A stretch of 62,419 bases of DNA, from positions 1 to 62,419 of the forward strand of contig JAOZFT010000008.1 in the NCBI GenBank assembly GCA_027492035.1, in the 5' to 3' direction. Made by a program: the position numbers and the translations under genes. The first letter of the stretch is position 1; each line of letters opens with the position of its first letter. The notes under the pieces were generated by a model. The model was not told the origin of the DNA. It did not search any database and saw only the letters and a list, made by a program, of their open reading frames with translations. This document shows positions 37,538 to 46,785 of this stretch, in pieces. The stretch is from Thermoproteota archaeon (GTDB taxonomy: Archaea > Korarchaeota > JAOZGF01 > JAOZFZ01).

Positions 37538-39745
37538 TTATTCAGTTAAAGATTCCTTGCCACCCTTTTTATTTTTCAGTTTCAGTGGAAATAGGGCGGA
37601 GACAAAGACAGCTGCACCTAAGGTAGCAAGTAAATATTCGAAAGTCACTGTCCCTGATGACAGGCTTGTTTCAGGCTGGAAAATCGCTAAAGCATTTAAT
37701 GTATGCCTGGGATCCACCCCAACAATGAAAAGGTCAAGCGCTTTATAGACTCCTGTGCCGCTTACATTGTAGTAAATTATTACAGGATTTGTAACATTTA
37801 TTCCAAGATTTGTATAGAACCCCTTTGCTGAAACAACAACTTTACCTCCCTCGGTTGAGTTCAGGGAGTCCTGAATAAAGGTTACTGTGAAATTGGTTTC
37901 TGAAGATAAGCCGCTATTTACTGTGAAGTTTGCTCCTTCGTTGTAATTTGTGCCATTAATATTTACCGCTGAGTTGCTTACAGGGTATACAGTCCATGTT
38001 CTTTGGGTTCCGTCAGTTAAAGTCACGTTAACATTTTCTTGGTTAGATGACCCTGTTCCATTGAACCATTCAGCGAAACCATGTTGAGGAGCAGGCATTG
38101 GGTAAATATCCCAAACGTAGCCTCCACTGTAACCTGTAGGGGTTGTTTTTCTGGAGTAGTCAGGTGGACTGTTCGCGTCAGCATCGTTAGCTAACATGCT
38201 TAAGGGTTTAAAGATCATTCCACCTTCCGTAGCTGGAGGATCAGGGTTGAAATTGGTCGGAACCAAATCGTAAACTGAAACGTATGGAGATGTCCACTGC
38301 CCTAAATTATGTACTTCAATTAATATGTTGTATTTATTTGGTGTGGAGGGGTCAGATCTAACTTCCTTGACAGCCTTGATTAAATACCCTTTAACAACCC
38401 AAACTTTTTCAATTACTAAGTAGGTTGAGTTACCGTCAGGTTTTTCACTATTCCTTGTATAGTTGTAAACCCACCAGCCTTTCTGTTGATCTTTAGCTAT
38501 CCTGAATTTATCAATAACCCAAATTTTAGGTACTCCATTATAGGTAAAGTTAAGGCCTCCATCTGAGTAGTTTCCTAAAGGTTCAACAGTTGCTATTGGG
38601 TCTCCCGTAACAGAATGGCTAGAACCGCTTACTAATGTAGAGTCAGGTGTGTCCCCTTGGGTTGCCCAAGTTGTCATGTTGTAAAGTTCATACTTGAAAG
38701 TTGCGCTTGTACTGTAGAAAATATTTGTTTCATTCCATGTATTAGTTGCATAAGTGCCTTGTTCCTTTCTTGCCTCAATATCCGCTTGCCCAATTGAGAA
38801 AATGTACCCTAAAGTTGTGTTTGTGAATGTTTTTTGGGCTGTGAAGTAGACATAAACTCTGCCTATTTCTATTTTGGTAGTTTGTCCCCCTACTTCGCTT
38901 AGGTCAGGGGTTCCTTGCACCTGAAAGTTCCTTATTGTACCACTTGCACCGCTGTTTAAGGTGAACCAGTTGTCAGGCCAGTCACCGTTGCTTGTCCAGT
39001 TTAATCTTTTATTGTCTGATGTTAAACCTGTGTTTCCAACTGTAGCTGTTCCTGCACTTGTGAATTGGGGGTTATTGGCAACGGCGTTGCTCCAGCCATC
39101 GTTGCTTGTCCCGTCAGCTGGTAGGATTTTTCTCACCCTGAAATTAACAGTGTACCATAAATTGTTGGTGATGGTTAAGTTTATTGTTAAAGTTTGACTT
39201 TGCCCATCCACTATTTTGTTGGGTGAAACTTTTTCACTCACAGTTATAGGGGGGCATTGGGGTTGGTTTCCACCTGTCCAGGTGACAGTGTACCAAAGAA
39301 CAACTCGGTCTCCACTTCTTAATTCAGTTACATGGACCCATTTATCGGCTTGGTTGTTAGGGAATTTACTTTTTATCTCTGAAGGAACATTTCCAGCAAG
39401 AATTTCACTTACGTCTGCATATGTTGGTTTTTCGTAAGGTATTGTCCAGGTGTATGTGTAAGTTGAGTTTTCATTTATTGGGATCCATATGTCTGAAACT
39501 GTTTCCCCTGTGTTGCTGTTCCAAATTGTTATGTTCCCTGAGACGTTCCATGCTCTGCAGTGAGTATTTACTCCATCTGTCTCAATTGTAGCATTAAGGT
39601 ACTCTGTAACATTCACAAGTAGGGGTGCATCTGGTAATCCATAAGCTTTAAAGCTTAAAGGAGCCGTTGAGGGAGTGTAGAAGAGAAATACTAGAAACAA
39701 TGTTGAAACAAGCATCACTTTAATTTTTGTATTTGATGCTCCCAT
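37538..39745 (-). CDS. Surface protein with DUF11-like domain and C-terminal anchor
   Basis: About 735 residues from the ATG at 39745, which has GAGAGGTG nine bases upstream (an earlier ATG at 39766 overlaps that ribosome site). A signal peptide is followed by the segment EYLNATIETDG...VSDIWIPIN, which is clearly related to EYLDATFYPDG...LSDIWVKIN in the second half of the giant protein. A DUF11-like domain lies near residues 440-560 (KAVKEVRSDPS, VYDLVP). The end FIVGVDPR, a membrane helix and KLKNKKGGK is mirrored at the join of the giant protein. It heads the surface operon. Confidence 0.75.
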   Translation of the reverse strand: MGASNTKIKVMLVSTLFLVFLFYTPSTAPLSFKAYGLPDAPLLVNVTEYLNATIETDGVNTHCRAWNVSGNITIWNSNTGETVSDIWIPINENSTYTYTWTIPYEKPTYADVSEILAGNVPSEIKSKFPNNQADKWVHVTELRSGDRVVLWYTVTWTGGNQPQCPPITVSEKVSPNKIVDGQSQTLTINLTITNNLWYTVNFRVRKILPADGTSNDGWSNAVANNPQFTSAGTATVGNTGLTSDNKRLNWTSNGDWPDNWFTLNSGASGTIRNFQVQGTPDLSEVGGQTTKIEIGRVYVYFTAQKTFTNTTLGYIFSIGQADIEARKEQGTYATNTWNETNIFYSTSATFKYELYNMTTWATQGDTPDSTLVSGSSHSVTGDPIATVEPLGNYSDGGLNFTYNGVPKIWVIDKFRIAKDQQKGWWVYNYTRNSEKPDGNSTYLVIEKVWVVKGYLIKAVKEVRSDPSTPNKYNILIEVHNLGQWTSPYVSVYDLVPTNFNPDPPATEGGMIFKPLSMLANDADANSPPDYSRKTTPTGYSGGYVWDIYPMPAPQHGFAEWFNGTGSSNQENVNVTLTDGTQRTWTVYPVSNSAVNINGTNYNEGANFTVNSGLSSETNFTVTFIQDSLNSTEGGKVVVSAKGFYTNLGINVTNPVIIYYNVSGTGVYKALDLFIVGVDPRHTLNALAIFQPETSLSSGTVTFEYLLATLGAAVFVSALFPLKLKNKKGGKESLTE

Positions 39746-40070
39746 AAAAAAAGCACCTCTCAACATGTTTTTGTTTAAACGTTTTTCAATTTTTCAAAGA
39801 AAAGATTTTGGAAAAAGAATTCTGGAAACTATTTAAATTTTTTCCTTTAATTAGCTCTGTCGACGGACTAAAAAAAGGACTTTAAGTACTTATTTTATGT
39901 ATTTTCTGTCTTCACATAACTTTTGTTACCTCTAAAGGGAACAGACACAGTTCTCGTTTTTTAAGCGGATTTCATAATGCAAAAAAATTTAAAAAGAATT
40001 TACATATTTTCAAAAATGTTTTATTAAATATATTCATTTTCAAATTTTTGTCTTGAAGGAGTGGAAGAAA
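39746..40070. other. Divergent promoter region between the surface operon and an aminotransferase
   Basis: No gene. Minus-strand TATA-like TTTAAATAG near 39832-39842 would serve the surface operon. Repeat copy 3 lies just upstream of it at 39878-39912. On the plus strand TTTATTAAATATATTC near 40019-40033 could serve the aminotransferase, giving a very short leader. Confidence 0.45.
39878..39912. repeat. GACTTAAAGTA repeat, copy 3 (diverged)
   Basis: Reads GACTTTAAGTACTTATTTTA then TGTATTTTCTGTCTTC. It shares the GACTTnAAGTA-TATTTTA core and the TCTTC end with copy 2. It lies about 130 bases upstream of the first gene of the surface operon, next to its likely TATA box, a position suited to an operator. 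Confidence 0.5.
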
Positions 40071-41411
40071 ATGGATAAAAGCGTCAAACCCAAGATTGTT
40101 ACTGAACCCCCAGGGCCTAAATCTAAAAAATTAATGGAGGACAGGGAAGCCTTTGTTCCCAGGGGAGTTTATGCTGTCACCCCTATTTTCGTTAAGAAGG
40201 CTGAAGGAGCTGTTGTACAAGATGTTGATGGAAACATTTACTTAGATTTTTCGGGAGGAATAGGTGTTTTAAACGCTGGCCACTGCCCACCAAAAGTGGT
40301 TGAAGCAATAAAGAAGCAGGCAGAGAAGTTTCTACACACTTGTTTCCATGTGTTAGGTTATGAGAAATATGTTAGGTTAGCTGAAGAATTAACCAAAATT
40401 GCTCCAGGAAATTACCCAAAGAAAGCATTTTTCCTCAACAGTGGAGCTGAAGCCGTCGAAAACGCTGTTAAAATAGCCATTTATTACACAGGGAGACCTG
40501 TAGTTATAGCTTTTGAAAATGCTTTCCATGGAAGAACCAGGTTAACTATGGCTTTAACAAGTAAGGTTAGGCCTTACAAGTTCGGTTTCTTAGCTTTTTC
40601 ACCCAATATTGAAAGGTTTCCTTACCCTTACTGTTACAGGTGCCCGTTTGGTTTGAATTACCCGGAATGTGGGCTTCATTGCTTAAGTTATTTGGAAAGA
40701 GGCTTTGTGACGAGGATTGACCCTCAAGAAACAGCTGCTATATTAATTGAACCTGTTCAAGGGGAGGGAGGATTCATTGTTCCTCCCAAAGATTATCTTA
40801 AAGGGTTAAGAGAGATAAGTGAGGAAAACAATATCCTTTTCATTGACGATGAAGTTCAGAGTGGAATGGGAAGAACAGGTAAAATGTTTGCTATCGAGCA
40901 CTTCAATGTGGAACCAGACTTAATAACTGTTGCTAAGTCAATAGCTGCAGGTTTACCTTTGGCAGGAGTTATTGGGGAGAAAGAGATCATGGATGCTCCT
41001 CATGAAGGGGGGTTAGGAGGAACCTTTGGAGGAAACCCTGTTGCTTGTGCAGCAGCTTTAGAAGCCATAAAAATAATTAAAGAAAGTCTTGGAAAAGCTG
41101 ATAAATTAGAGAAAATAATAGATTCAAGATTAAGAGAAATGAAGGAGAAATATGAATTAGTTGGGGATGTACGTGGATTAGGCCCAATGGCTGCGTTAGA
41201 ACTTGTCAAAAATAGGAAGACGAAGGAACCTGCCAAAAAAGAAACAAAAGAAGTAATTAAGAAATGCTATAAGAGAGGGTTGATAATTCTTAGCTGCGGC
41301 ATTTACGGAAACGTTTTAAGGATACTTGCACCATTAATAATTTCAGAGGATCAATTAAATCAAGGTTTAGACATTATGGAAGAGAGTATAAAGGAAATGT
41401 CCAGAACTTAA
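40071..41411 (+). CDS. Class III PLP aminotransferase (GabT/ornithine type)
   Basis: A 446-residue aminotransferase that moves an amino group from an omega-amino acid to a keto acid. Motifs: FLNSGAEAVENAVKIA (phosphate loop), HGRTRLTMALT, IEPVQGEGG, FIDDEVQSGMGRTG, and the PLP lysine in VAKSIAAGLPLAG at about residue 290. It best resembles 4-aminobutyrate or acetylornithine aminotransferases. An unusual insertion, YCYRCPFGLNYPECGLHC, carries four Cys, as in some archaeal homologues. ATG at 40071 is chosen because AAGGAGTGG lies directly upstream; the TTG at 40053 is inside that stretch. It overlaps the convergent neighbour by 4 bases. Confidence 0.88.
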   Translation: MDKSVKPKIVTEPPGPKSKKLMEDREAFVPRGVYAVTPIFVKKAEGAVVQDVDGNIYLDFSGGIGVLNAGHCPPKVVEAIKKQAEKFLHTCFHVLGYEKYVRLAEELTKIAPGNYPKKAFFLNSGAEAVENAVKIAIYYTGRPVVIAFENAFHGRTRLTMALTSKVRPYKFGFLAFSPNIERFPYPYCYRCPFGLNYPECGLHCLSYLERGFVTRIDPQETAAILIEPVQGEGGFIVPPKDYLKGLREISEENNILFIDDEVQSGMGRTGKMFAIEHFNVEPDLITVAKSIAAGLPLAGVIGEKEIMDAPHEGGLGGTFGGNPVACAAALEAIKIIKESLGKADKLEKIIDSRLREMKEKYELVGDVRGLGPMAALELVKNRKTKEPAKKETKEVIKKCYKRGLIILSCGIYGNVLRILAPLIISEDQLNQGLDIMEESIKEMSRT

Positions 41412-41950
41412 TTTTTCAAGAAGCCTTTGTTCAGCTCCTTTAGAATAATTTGGCATAAGGCATTACCGAACCCTTTCCTTTTAATGAATTCCACTTCAAC
41501 GTTACTTTTAGGTAAAAGTGTTTTTATCCAGGTTTTCCACAGTGATTCACAAGCTATACAGGCTTGGTCTATCCTTTCTAAACCTGCTTTCTTCACTCCC
41601 TCAAAAGCTGGGCACCTGTAAATTTTTACTTCTGCTGAACCGTTTCTGAAACAGTGTTCCTCTTTCAATCCTTCACCGAAGAAAATTTCAGAGTAAGTAA
41701 GTATGATTTTTAAAGCGTCAAGGAAGTCGTCTGCCTCTTTCTTGCCTAGAAATTTGAGAATAGTCTTCATTTCTATTTTTCCAAACGAAGCCCTAACTTT
41801 TCTGTTTAATTCAATAGCTTTATTTATTCCGTTTTCTAAGTAAATCTTCAGAAACCATTGGCCATCCCATGCAAGAAGAAGCCTCCTTAAAATTTTAAGT
41901 TTAATTTCAGGTGGAACAAAGTATTTTTCAACATCCACTTTTAGGCTCAT
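41408..41950 (-). CDS. DUF6125 / ATC-hydrolase-like protein
   Basis: A 180-residue protein with an alpha-helical N-terminal half (WDGQWFLKIYL) and a Cys-bearing C-terminal half (RCPAFEG, CIACESLWKTWIKTLLP, FIKRKGFGNALC). This matches the general look of DUF6125 and of L-2-amino-thiazoline-4-carboxylate hydrolase-like proteins, whose function in archaea is unknown. The listed start has a ribosome site very close; a GTG four codons later (41938) has better spacing from GAAGGGATGA. It ends overlapping the aminotransferase stop. Confidence 0.55.
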   Translation of the reverse strand: MSLKVDVEKYFVPPEIKLKILRRLLLAWDGQWFLKIYLENGINKAIELNRKVRASFGKIEMKTILKFLGKKEADDFLDALKIILTYSEIFFGEGLKEEHCFRNGSAEVKIYRCPAFEGVKKAGLERIDQACIACESLWKTWIKTLLPKSNVEVEFIKRKGFGNALCQIILKELNKGFLKN

Positions 41951-42297
41951 CCCTTCACATGCGTTATTTTAGTTCTTAAGTTTTCCAAATGTTTTAAAAT
42001 GAAAATTTAACTGATTCATTTAAAGTTTTTTGTTACTATAAATAATCGTTACTTTTAGGTTTTGAATCTTTTTGTTAAGGGGGAGGTTAAGGTATAATGG
42101 AACCCTCTTGAAAATAATAGAGGCTTCTCCAAAAGTTTAATTTTGCCTAAATTATTAACAGGTTGTAAAATTTCTTGCCGTTATTTAGCTTAGTTTGAAA
42201 CAGAAAAGTTTGTTAACGCTCAAGAAAAAGCATGAAAAAGTTGTTTTTAATAACAGAAGAGATGTCTTCTTGAGAAAGTCAATTCATGAGTGATGTT
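41951..42297. other. Intergenic region without a recognised feature
   Basis: About 350 AT-rich bases between the start of the DUF6125-like gene and the end of the dehydrogenase gene, both on the minus strand. Apart from TATA-like runs near 41985-42010 that could serve the DUF6125-like gene, I see nothing. Confidence 0.3.
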
Positions 42298-43695
42298 TTA
42301 GGGAAGCATACCTGGGTTCATTATGTTATATGGGTCCAGAACCTTTTTGATTTTCTTTAGAATGTTTAAGCTTTCACCGAGTTCTGTAATTAACAAGTCC
42401 TTAGCATCTACTTTTACACCCATTCCGTGAGAAAGGGAACCGCCGAACTTTAACCCGGCACTGTACATCTCTTTCACCGCTTCAGTGTACTTCAACCTGT
42501 TTTTCTCATCATGAACCCTATAGAAGAAATCTATGTATGTTGGGTTTAGCTTTAAAATTAAGGCGCCTAAAGGCTCAATTTCATATTTACTTAGTACCCT
42601 GTAAAAACTGTTCAATGCTTCATTAACCTTACCCAGTGGTATGCACATATCAATAGCTCCCCACCCGCCTTTACCTGTTCCAGCTATGGCTGAATAGAAA
42701 TCGGCACCGTAACCTGAAATAAATTGAATTACTCTTTTGTTTATTTCATACCCATTTTGTTTGTGGCATATATTAAGTATTTTCTGTCTCAACAGGGTAC
42801 ATATTTCCTTTGGACCCTCAAAATCTGTCAGTAAAAGGGCATCTGCGTCGGGTATGGCGGGGCCATACTTCATCTTTTTATGGGTGGAGATCGCTACCTT
42901 GTCCCAAATAGTGAGGCATGTTACGGGTATGTTCTTCCTTTTGATTTCAATTGCTACTTTCAAGGCATTATCAACTTTATTGAATGCTACAAGGACTGAT
43001 TCCGATGCTTCTGGTTTTGGATATAATTTCATTGTTGCCTCCACTATTACGCCTAACACACCGAAGCTGCCAACGAAAAGCCATTTAAGAGGCGGGCCTG
43101 TAGAGGTCTTCTCTGTTTTGCCTGCAACACCACCACCAACTTTAATGATTTCTCCATCAGGTAAAACAACTTTTAGGCTTGAAACCCGGTCGCCAAGGGA
43201 GCCTTGAACCATTTGTCTCCCGTCAATTCCACCAGAAGCTATGCTTCCCCCTATTGTAGCGGCGTATCTGCTAGCAGGGAAGTGGGGAGGGAGAAACCCT
43301 TTTTTCTCGACTTCATAAGCAAGTTTTGAACAGGTAATCCCTGCTTCACAAGTCACGTGCATATTCTCTGTATCTATCTCAATAATTTTGTCTAATTTCC
43401 TTAAATCCATTACTACTCCGCCAAATTTAGGTATTGCTCCTCCACTAATGCCTGTTAACCCGCCAACAGGTGTTAAAGGTATCCTGTTGGTATTTGCGAC
43501 TTTTACAACTTCAGAAATTTGGCTACTTTTTTCAGGAAGCACAACTACTTCAGGCATAGTCTTTGGTGAAGGTTTATAGAAGTCACTAGCGTAACTGATT
43601 AGATGAAAATCCCTTGTTAAAACGTTTCTTTTACCGCAAATTTCGATTAATTGAGATATTACATTTTCATTAACATGGTTATATCTCATTTTCAC
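42298..43695 (-). CDS. glcD: FAD-linked oxidase, glycolate/D-lactate dehydrogenase GlcD type
   Basis: A 465-residue flavoprotein of the VAO/PCMH family. FAD-binding pattern: VVLPEKSSQISEVVKVAN, TPVGGLTGISGGAIP and the loop SIASGGIDGRQMVQGSLGDRV. The C-terminal cap ends in LDPYNIMNPG as in GlcD and D-lactate dehydrogenases. A GTG at 43695 or ATG at 43689 may start it, with GGGGAAAGGGTGA upstream. The Fe-S partner gene is transcribed divergently from the other side of a 116-base promoter region, and the two are expected to act as one membrane-associated complex. Confidence 0.88.
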   Translation of the reverse strand: MKMRYNHVNENVISQLIEICGKRNVLTRDFHLISYASDFYKPSPKTMPEVVVLPEKSSQISEVVKVANTNRIPLTPVGGLTGISGGAIPKFGGVVMDLRKLDKIIEIDTENMHVTCEAGITCSKLAYEVEKKGFLPPHFPASRYAATIGGSIASGGIDGRQMVQGSLGDRVSSLKVVLPDGEIIKVGGGVAGKTEKTSTGPPLKWLFVGSFGVLGVIVEATMKLYPKPEASESVLVAFNKVDNALKVAIEIKRKNIPVTCLTIWDKVAISTHKKMKYGPAIPDADALLLTDFEGPKEICTLLRQKILNICHKQNGYEINKRVIQFISGYGADFYSAIAGTGKGGWGAIDMCIPLGKVNEALNSFYRVLSKYEIEPLGALILKLNPTYIDFFYRVHDEKNRLKYTEAVKEMYSAGLKFGGSLSHGMGVKVDAKDLLITELGESLNILKKIKKVLDPYNIMNPGMLP

Positions 43696-43811
43696 CCTTT
43701 CCCCTGAATAAAATATTTCACCTTTACATTATCCCAAAAAAATTTAAAATATAACGAAATATTTAAACTAAAATGATAAAAAAACCACTGTTACAGTTAC
43801 AAGTGTTTAAA

Positions 43812-44990
43812 ATGAACAAAGGCATTTTAGAGCAGCTTGACACATGTTACTCTTGTAGATGCGGGAAATGTCTTGACTCTTGCCCAGTATATGATGTTTT
43901 AAGGTTTGAATCTGTTAGTCCACGGGGAAAAGTGAAGACAATTTATTCTTATTTACAAGGGGAAATAAAGGATTCACAGGAGTTTATGGAATACTTGGCT
44001 TACTGTACACTTTGCGGTGCATGTGAAGTAACTTGTGGCGTAAACAATTTAGTTCCTGGTCCTAAAGTAAGTGTAAAAGACATAGTTAATGTTACACGGG
44101 GAGAACTTGTCTCTAAAGGATTTAGGTATTTTCCATATGAAAAAATAGTTTCCTCAACCGTTAAAGAGGGGAACCCTTTTGGAAGACCTAACAAAGAAAG
44201 AAACTGGGTTTTAAACCATGTTAAACAAAACATTAAAGCAGAATTTCTTTTCTGGATTGGATGCACATCTACTTTTTATGCTAGAGATTCTGTATTGTCC
44301 ACTATTAAATTATTTGACGTATTTGGTTTAAACTTTACAGTTCTAGGGTCGAAGGAGAAATGCTGCGGTTTACCTCTTCACCAACTTGGCTACTTTCATG
44401 AATTAGAGAAAATAATTAGCGATAACATTGAAAAAATAAAAGAATTAGATGTAGATTTCCTGGTTAGTAACTGCCCAGGTTGTATAAATTTTATCAGAAA
44501 TTATTACAAAGAATTTCAAGGAGAGCTTCCGTTCAAAGTTGTTCACACTTCTGAATACATTTCAAAAAACTTGGACAAGCTAAACTTGGACAAGTTAAAT
44601 TTACCGAGTAAAAAGAAACTAAACATTACTTTTCATGACCCATGCCATCTAGCCAGAGGTCTTGGCGTAACGGAAGAGCCTAGAATGGTTCTGAAAAACA
44701 TTCCAGGCGTAGACATAATTGAAACGCCTAGGAACAAGTTAGATACATGGTGCTGCGGAGGCAGTTTAAGATTAAGTCTTCCTCACACATCCACTACAAT
44801 AGCTGCGAAACGTATACTTCAAATACCCGAAAAAGTAAACTATATCGTTACTTCTTGCCCTACTTGTAAGATAAATTTAAGAGATGGAGCAGTAGTTGCC
44901 ACAACCAAGTACGGAGCAAAGGAAATAAAGGTTCTAGATCTTGTTGATTTATTAGCTGAGCTTTATTTGACAAACAATAAAATACTCTGA
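43812..44990 (+). CDS. Fe-S subunit with CCG domains, GlcF/HdrB type
   Basis: About 392 residues. An N-terminal bacterial ferredoxin-like part has two clusters (CYSCRCGKCLDSCP and CTLCGACEVTCG). Two CCG domains follow (EKCCGLPLHQLGYF; WCCGGSLRL with CPTC). This is the architecture of GlcF, LldE-like and heterodisulfide-reductase-related subunits. The frame is open from 43773, but that ATG lies within the expected promoter (TATA-like ATATTTAAAC at about 43756-43765), so the ATG at 43812 is preferred even though it has no clear ribosome site; a short or leaderless mRNA is likely. Electron acceptor for the divergent GlcD. Confidence 0.85.
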   Translation: MNKGILEQLDTCYSCRCGKCLDSCPVYDVLRFESVSPRGKVKTIYSYLQGEIKDSQEFMEYLAYCTLCGACEVTCGVNNLVPGPKVSVKDIVNVTRGELVSKGFRYFPYEKIVSSTVKEGNPFGRPNKERNWVLNHVKQNIKAEFLFWIGCTSTFYARDSVLSTIKLFDVFGLNFTVLGSKEKCCGLPLHQLGYFHELEKIISDNIEKIKELDVDFLVSNCPGCINFIRNYYKEFQGELPFKVVHTSEYISKNLDKLNLDKLNLPSKKKLNITFHDPCHLARGLGVTEEPRMVLKNIPGVDIIETPRNKLDTWCCGGSLRLSLPHTSTTIAAKRILQIPEKVNYIVTSCPTCKINLRDGAVVATTKYGAKEIKVLDLVDLLAELYLTNNKIL

Positions 44991-45007
44991 AAATTGTACC
45001 TGGCTCC

Positions 45008-45273
45008 TTACAAAAGCTTTATTGTTACAGTGTTCTTTGTTAGGTTGTATGGTTTCTGATCAGGTGTATATAAGGCGGCCTTGAACTTCTTCGCTGCTGC
45101 TATGTAAAGGGAATCATAAACTGTTACGTTTTAAGGTTAAAGCTAGTTCAGTGGCTTCATTGCAAAGTTCACAGGTTACAAGAATACTTAATCCTTCCCA
45201 AGTTTCCGTTAAATCTTAAGCAGCTGAATTTGCCTCTTCCTCCTTCAAATCTTTACGTAATTTAACGCGTTAA
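45008..45273 (-). pseudogene. VapC-like PIN-domain toxin remnant
   Basis: Read on the minus strand, the C-terminal half is unmistakable: VTVYDSLYIAAAKKF...ALYTPDQ, the PIN 'YDa.Y.alA..... .TpD' motif with both acidic residues. Upstream in other frames are LKEEEANSAA, DLTETWEGLSILV and EATELALTLK, and before that INALNY. At least two frameshifts and one stop separate these pieces. The N-terminal catalytic Asp region is not found. A dead toxin gene, probably originally of a VapBC pair. Confidence 0.7.
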
Positions 45274-45580
45274 TACCTATGAGAAATGAAACTGCTTCGC
45301 AAGGCAAGCTACACCTATACCAGCGATAGCAACCATTAGATACAGGCATGAAATCACATCTTGAGGTTGTATTCACAGAGTTCAGCTATGTTTCAAGTAA
45401 GTGAACAGAACTGGGGCAATCGTTTACCTGTCTACAATTAGTAGTGACAATAAAAAATCTCTTAGAAGTTAGGCTGGGAAAGCTTGTTTAGAAAGATGGT
45501 GAATGGATCCCACTGGTAGAATTAAAGGTGTTAGCACAGTTACTTTTTCAATATTTGAGGATAACGGTTTGGGGATGACG
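45274..45580. other. Gene graveyard sequence, nothing assignable
   Basis: No intact frame. Short coding-like pieces with stops occur on both strands but I cannot assign them; one around 45460-45575 (plus strand) contains GEWIPLVELKVLA before a stop. Confidence 0.3.
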
Positions 45581-45805
45581 GGAGGCATTGATACCATGAT
45601 GCCTGATGAAATTTGTTAAGAAGTAGTGAATGGGATTTTTGACGGAAGTTGGCTATGAACCTGTGGAAGATGCTATATTGTTAAAAAGACTGAGAAACTT
45701 ACCTTAACGTGCAGGTATAGACCTATTGAACTTTGCTGGATGACATGGCTTATCCAGCCTGAAGGAAGAAAAATGATAACCGAAAAATATTCAAGCCTTT
45801 TTTAA
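45581..45805 (+). pseudogene. Decayed coding remnant with a CxxC piece
   Basis: One frame stays protein-like for 75 codons apart from a TAA at 45617 and a TGA in the codon before TCGRCY. Fragments are GGIDTMMPDEIC, EVVNGIFDGSW, TCGRCYIVKKTEKLTLTC and YRPIELCWMTWLIQPEGRK, ending at a TAA. The constant frame with only stop-creating changes suggests a recently lost gene. Parent family not recognised. Confidence 0.4.
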
Positions 45806-46037
45806 AAAATTAACCTGAGCCCGATTAGCATCAATTGCGTGAACAACTGATAAAAGATTTAAAGTACAATGTTTCAGTTGCCTCGGTGCGGCATTACCTT
45901 AAACTACTAACCAAAGATTATTCCCAACTTATTTTCTGATTCTTATTTTAGTGACTTTCAACACCCTTAGTTTTTTACGTATTTTTTATATTATTGAATA
46001 AATAAATTTATGATATTCAAGTAATAGTAGATATGTT

Positions 46038-46142
46038 ATGAAATGCCTGGAAAATGGGGTCTTCGCAAAGACAACACTAAAACCTCTCGGCTCTGTGTTC
46101 AATTTAGATAGTGAAAAAGAGGTGAAAATAAGAATCGTTTAA
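46038..46142 (+). pseudogene. DUF104 (AF2212/PG0164-type) antitoxin remnant
   Basis: A 34-codon frame containing ENGVF, LKPLGSV and EKEVKIRIV, the conserved pattern of DUF104 antitoxins (in the family 'yENGvfkPLe.v.l.eg.kVkirI'). The usual length is about 60-75 residues and the C-terminal helix is absent, and four extra residues split the motif, so it is most likely a broken gene. It lies about 800 bases from the VapC-like remnant. Confidence 0.55.
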
Positions 46143-46785
46143 CAAAATGTTATTATGATAACATATCACCTTTAGATAAAACCCCTATCACACTCATAAT
46201 TCTGAGGAAAAAAATATTTTAAGTCACCCGCAACTCATCAAATACTGGATACTTGCTAAGCACTCCCTTATCCATTGCTTAAATTTAATTTACGTTTCTT
46301 ATACCGCTTTAATACATAAAGAAAAAATATCCCAAATTACCAAATCTTAACCTAAACTCTCGTAAATTTATGAAACTGTCATTTTTTACCTTTCTTTTTC
46401 TTGTGTTTTCTTGTCACTTTTAAACAAGAAACCTTACCAAATAAGAGCTTAGGTTATTTCTAAATAATAGAAATTGTTTCATTATGAAATATCTTAGTTC
46501 TTGCCTCCACTTGCATCCTATACTTTTTTCTTTAAAGTTCCTTTGGATACACATGGTGAATATTGATAATATTGTACACAATCAATTATACATATTTGTG
46601 AAATGTTTTATAAAACGTTTTCCTTTTACCCTTAAAATTTTTTGGTTCTGAGTCTTTAAAAACTTTTAAAGTTTTTAACGCCTCCTTTAATTTTTATTGT
46701 TCCTTCCCTGTTTAAGCCTTGGTTGCAGAAGCTTTTTAAATGCTTCTGCCCTTTCTTTTCAACAGGAAAAAGTGTGGTGAAAAGT
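46143..46785. other. Gene-free region with short palindromes; promoter of the DUF354 gene
   Basis: No coding-like frame. Short perfect inverted repeats occur at about 46149-46164 (TGTTAT-TATG-ATAACA) and 46571-46582 (ATTGTACACAAT). CTTTTAAAG near 46664-46672 is a TATA-like box for the downstream gene. Confidence 0.35.

Noticed and set aside
42737-43207. Plus-strand 156-codon frame opposite the GlcD gene
   Set aside because: It lies fully antisense to a strongly supported FAD-enzyme gene and has low-complexity composition; it is a shadow.
46149-46582. CRISPR-like or phage-attachment repeats from the short palindromes
   Set aside because: The palindromes are 12-16 bases, different from one another and not regularly spaced; they could be operators but nothing more can be claimed.
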